This document shows, piece by piece, positions 62,339 through 64,000 of a stretch of 64,000 nt of DNA (position 1 is its first letter; every line of letters starts with the position of its first letter). Made by a program: the position numbers and the translations under genes. Below the pieces are notes generated by a model, which searched no databases, was not told the origin of the DNA, and worked only from the letters and a program-made list of their open reading frames with translations. Location: contig JAMPIV010012267.1 in NCBI GenBank assembly GCA_024509875.1, forward strand, positions 1 through 64,000, read 5' to 3'. This DNA is from Oreohelix idahoensis (taxonomy: Eukaryota; Mollusca; Gastropoda; Stylommatophora; Oreohelicidae).

Positions 62339-62340
<2 letters not shown>

Positions 62341-62412
<72 letters not shown>
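62341..62412. repeat. (TA)n microsatellite at LINE 3' end
   Basis: About 35 TA units, 30 bases after the LINE stop codon. Confidence 0.95.
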
Positions 62413-62417
<5 letters not shown>

Positions 62418-62423
62418 ACCCCT

Positions 62424-62555
62424 TAAGTCTGTGAGGGATATATTGGATCGATCGCTTCTCCTCTCCAGCAGTAGTCAGTTAAATTTGTTGTGAGCACTGT
62501 TTAAGTGAAATTTCAGTGGTCGGCACATTTCTTTCACTGCTATCAAGCAGATATT
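62424..62555 (+). repeat. Direct repeat R, right copy
   Basis: Matches 60299-60415, with a short extra segment (AGTGGTCGGCACA). Confidence 0.7.
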
Positions 62556-63269
62556 AACAATTTTATAATCACCTTACACTCCTTTCAGTAATAATTCGCC
62601 TTGTCTGTTTACCTGACCATCCCTGCTGAGAGAGTAGACAGGTGATGCAATACTGACTGACAGTCATGTTGGTAAAATGCTCGTGGCCATGTCGGATTAG
62701 CTCTACGTACGCCAAGCCAATCTTTATTTAGCGCTGATTTGGCGATTGGGATTCAATAATTACTGTCTTGAAAAGTCACAGCTGCGATGGTTATACGAGG
62801 GTCTGTGTTTGCACCAGGACAAGGAGATAAATTAGCCGTCTGCAGACATATTACCGCCATGCATTTGGAAGACAGAATTAGGTAACGGCATTCGGATATA
62901 AGTATTACGAAGATATTACTTGAGATAAAAGTAAGAAGTTATTTGTAATCACTGACGAGAATAGTGCGGAAATCTCACTTCCATATTTGGAAGACAAGAC
63001 CTTTGCTTTAACGCACAGAAATTTTCTAGCGGAAATATTTTGAATTACCCCAACAAAACAGATACATTTTGAAACGACTGAAGGGCATTCGAAACATATG
63101 AAGAACAAAATTCCTGATTGGACCCTACCTAAATCGTAACAAGGTACTGCGGAGGGTGGGAGGGGGGGATAGAGCGAAGCGTAATATAACCTGACACTTT
63201 CGTCAGTTTAGAACACTATGAAAATTCACATTGTTCTCGCTCTGTGAATATCTTGTGGACATTCTCTTG
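62556..63269. other. No recognised gene
   Basis: One open frame (62905-63108, minus) without known motif. It may hold LTR sequence of E7, but no second copy is present to delimit it. Confidence 0.3.
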
Positions 63270-63410
63270 ATGTAGAAGCATCATTATCCTTCTATCTACT
63301 ACTCTGTTAAGAGTAGTCTTGAGCGAAGGTAGACATCTTTAAAGACCCGTATTAGTTACTCTTGAATTTTGGCCACTGTTGGACCACTGCTGCAGAGCTA
63401 AGGGTAGGCA
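63270..63410 (+). repeat. Interspersed repeat, copy 3
   Basis: Best preserved copy. Blocks TAGAAGCATCATTATCCTTC, GTTAAGAGTAGTCTTGAGCG and TGTTGGACCACTGCTGCAGA match the copies at 55340 and, inverted, at 35085. It lies 215 bp upstream of the E7 gag start. Confidence 0.65.
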
Positions 63411-63624
63411 ACGTGTGACAAATTAGGGTCCCGTTTCGGATTATAGAACCTGCATAGTTAAATTAATTTTACAAAGAATAATTGAATAATTAAATAAACA
63501 TTTTCTGTAACAAAAGTGAAGGCGAAATAAGAAGCTGTGGCTAATTTGGTGTGGTGATGAAGTTTTACTAGTTAAGTAGCAATTGCATTTTTGTGTAGCT
63601 TTGTAAGCAGACTTCCTGCTCAGA
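63411..63624 (+). other. E7 leader, possible primer-binding site
   Basis: GTGGTGATGAAG at 63551 resembles the post-LTR sequence of E1 and E4 (GTGGTGA), but the preceding bases (ATTTGGT) do not end in CA, so the LTR end is not established. AT-rich otherwise. Confidence 0.3.
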
Positions 63625-64000
63625 ATGGCCGAAACACAAAATCTCCCCACTTTTCACTTAAATGTTGCTAAAGAGATGGGCTTATCAGGCCGAGATTTAG
63701 TTGATTATGTGGATACGTTTGTAGCGAAAGACCATGACAGAGCAGAACAAGACAAGAAGAGGGCAGAGAAAGCCGCAGAGCGCGAGGAAAAGAAAATGGC
63801 CAGAGAGCACGTAAAAGTCATAGAAGAACAGGAAGCAGCGGACAAAGAAAACAAAGAGCATTTGAAGAGAAGAAGGCTGAACAAGAGACAACATTCGCAA
63901 AAGGAACAGGCTGAAAGAGCAGAAAGAAAGGAACAAGCCGACAGATCACACGCCATTAGAATGACGGAACTGGAGAACGAAGGACTAAAACATAATCTAC
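63625..64000 (+). CDS. E7: Gag N-terminus of an LTR retrotransposon (runs off window)
   Basis: A frame of 125 codons is open from the ATG at 63625 to the window end. It starts MAETQNLPTFHLNVAKEMGL, followed by SGRDLVDYVDTF, and then a long Lys/Glu/Arg coiled coil (AEQDKKRAEKAAEREEKKMA, later ELENEGLKHN). The layout equals the E2, E1 and E5 Gag starts. ATG choice: the aligned E2 start begins MADLAKFRSA at the same distance from the conserved L-x-D-Y-V block. No damage is seen in the visible part, so the element might be intact beyond the window. Confidence 0.75.
   Translation, partial: MAETQNLPTFHLNVAKEMGLSGRDLVDYVDTFVAKDHDRAEQDKKRAEKAAEREEKKMAREHVKVIEEQEAADKENKEHLKRRRLNKRQHSQKEQAERAERKEQADRSHAIRMTELENEGLKHNL

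Overview
This window is animal nuclear DNA built almost entirely from transposable elements. No rRNA, tRNA, CRISPR or bacterial-type gene and no confident cellular gene was seen. The AT-rich base composition, long (TA)n microsatellites, Gmr1-like Ty3/Gypsy elements, several LINE families, a Tigger-like transposase and a tRNA-type SINE head suggest a marine invertebrate, possibly a lophotrochozoan such as a mollusc. The taxon is inference from repeat content only.

Left part (1-26330): a minus-strand, Gmr1-like LTR retrotransposon (called E2) is arranged as LTR, internal region, LTR, internal region. The unit running 26330 to 12094 has LTR, gag with a CCHC knuckle, protease, integrase, RT and RNase H in that order. 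The next unit starts with the LTR ending at 12093 and runs off the left edge. Its gag is interrupted by another LTR element (E4): a near-solo LTR with a 5-bp target duplication in the left unit, and an LTR/gag-only internal region/LTR in the right unit. The left E2 LTR also carries about 2.35 kb of inserted DNA with a broken gene for a cysteine-rich, transposon-like protein (9346-11035). E2 itself sits in the integrase gene of an older plus-strand Gmr1-like element (E3, 26331-28725).

Middle (28726-41694): mostly non-coding relics, LINE 3' ends, a degenerate tandem repeat, a CpG- and E-box-containing patch near 33 kb, and a truncated minus-strand LINE between two (TA)n tracts.

Right part (41695-64000): a nearly complete, young Gmr1-like element (E1, 41700-51546) has TG..CA LTRs of 1578 and 1580 bp differing by about 14 substitutions, a 5-bp ACGAC target duplication, and the order gag, protease, integrase, RT, RNase H. 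It lies just upstream of a related relic (E5, 52425-54500), which carries a precise LINE fragment insertion. Next come another gag fragment (E6), a SINE head, LINE tails, a 24-bp minisatellite, a Tigger-like transposase pseudogene, a long LINE fragment, and at the edge the open 5' end of one more gag gene (E7).

Most notable: (i) integrase upstream of RT in three elements; (ii) in E1 and E5 a conserved CX2C-X13-CXH motif (like half a RING finger) stands just upstream of the protease where a CCHC knuckle would be expected; (iii) a layered nesting history readable from junctions and target duplications; (iv) indel-dominated divergence between repeat copies in the first 26 kb, which may mean poorly polished consensus rather than ancient decay.
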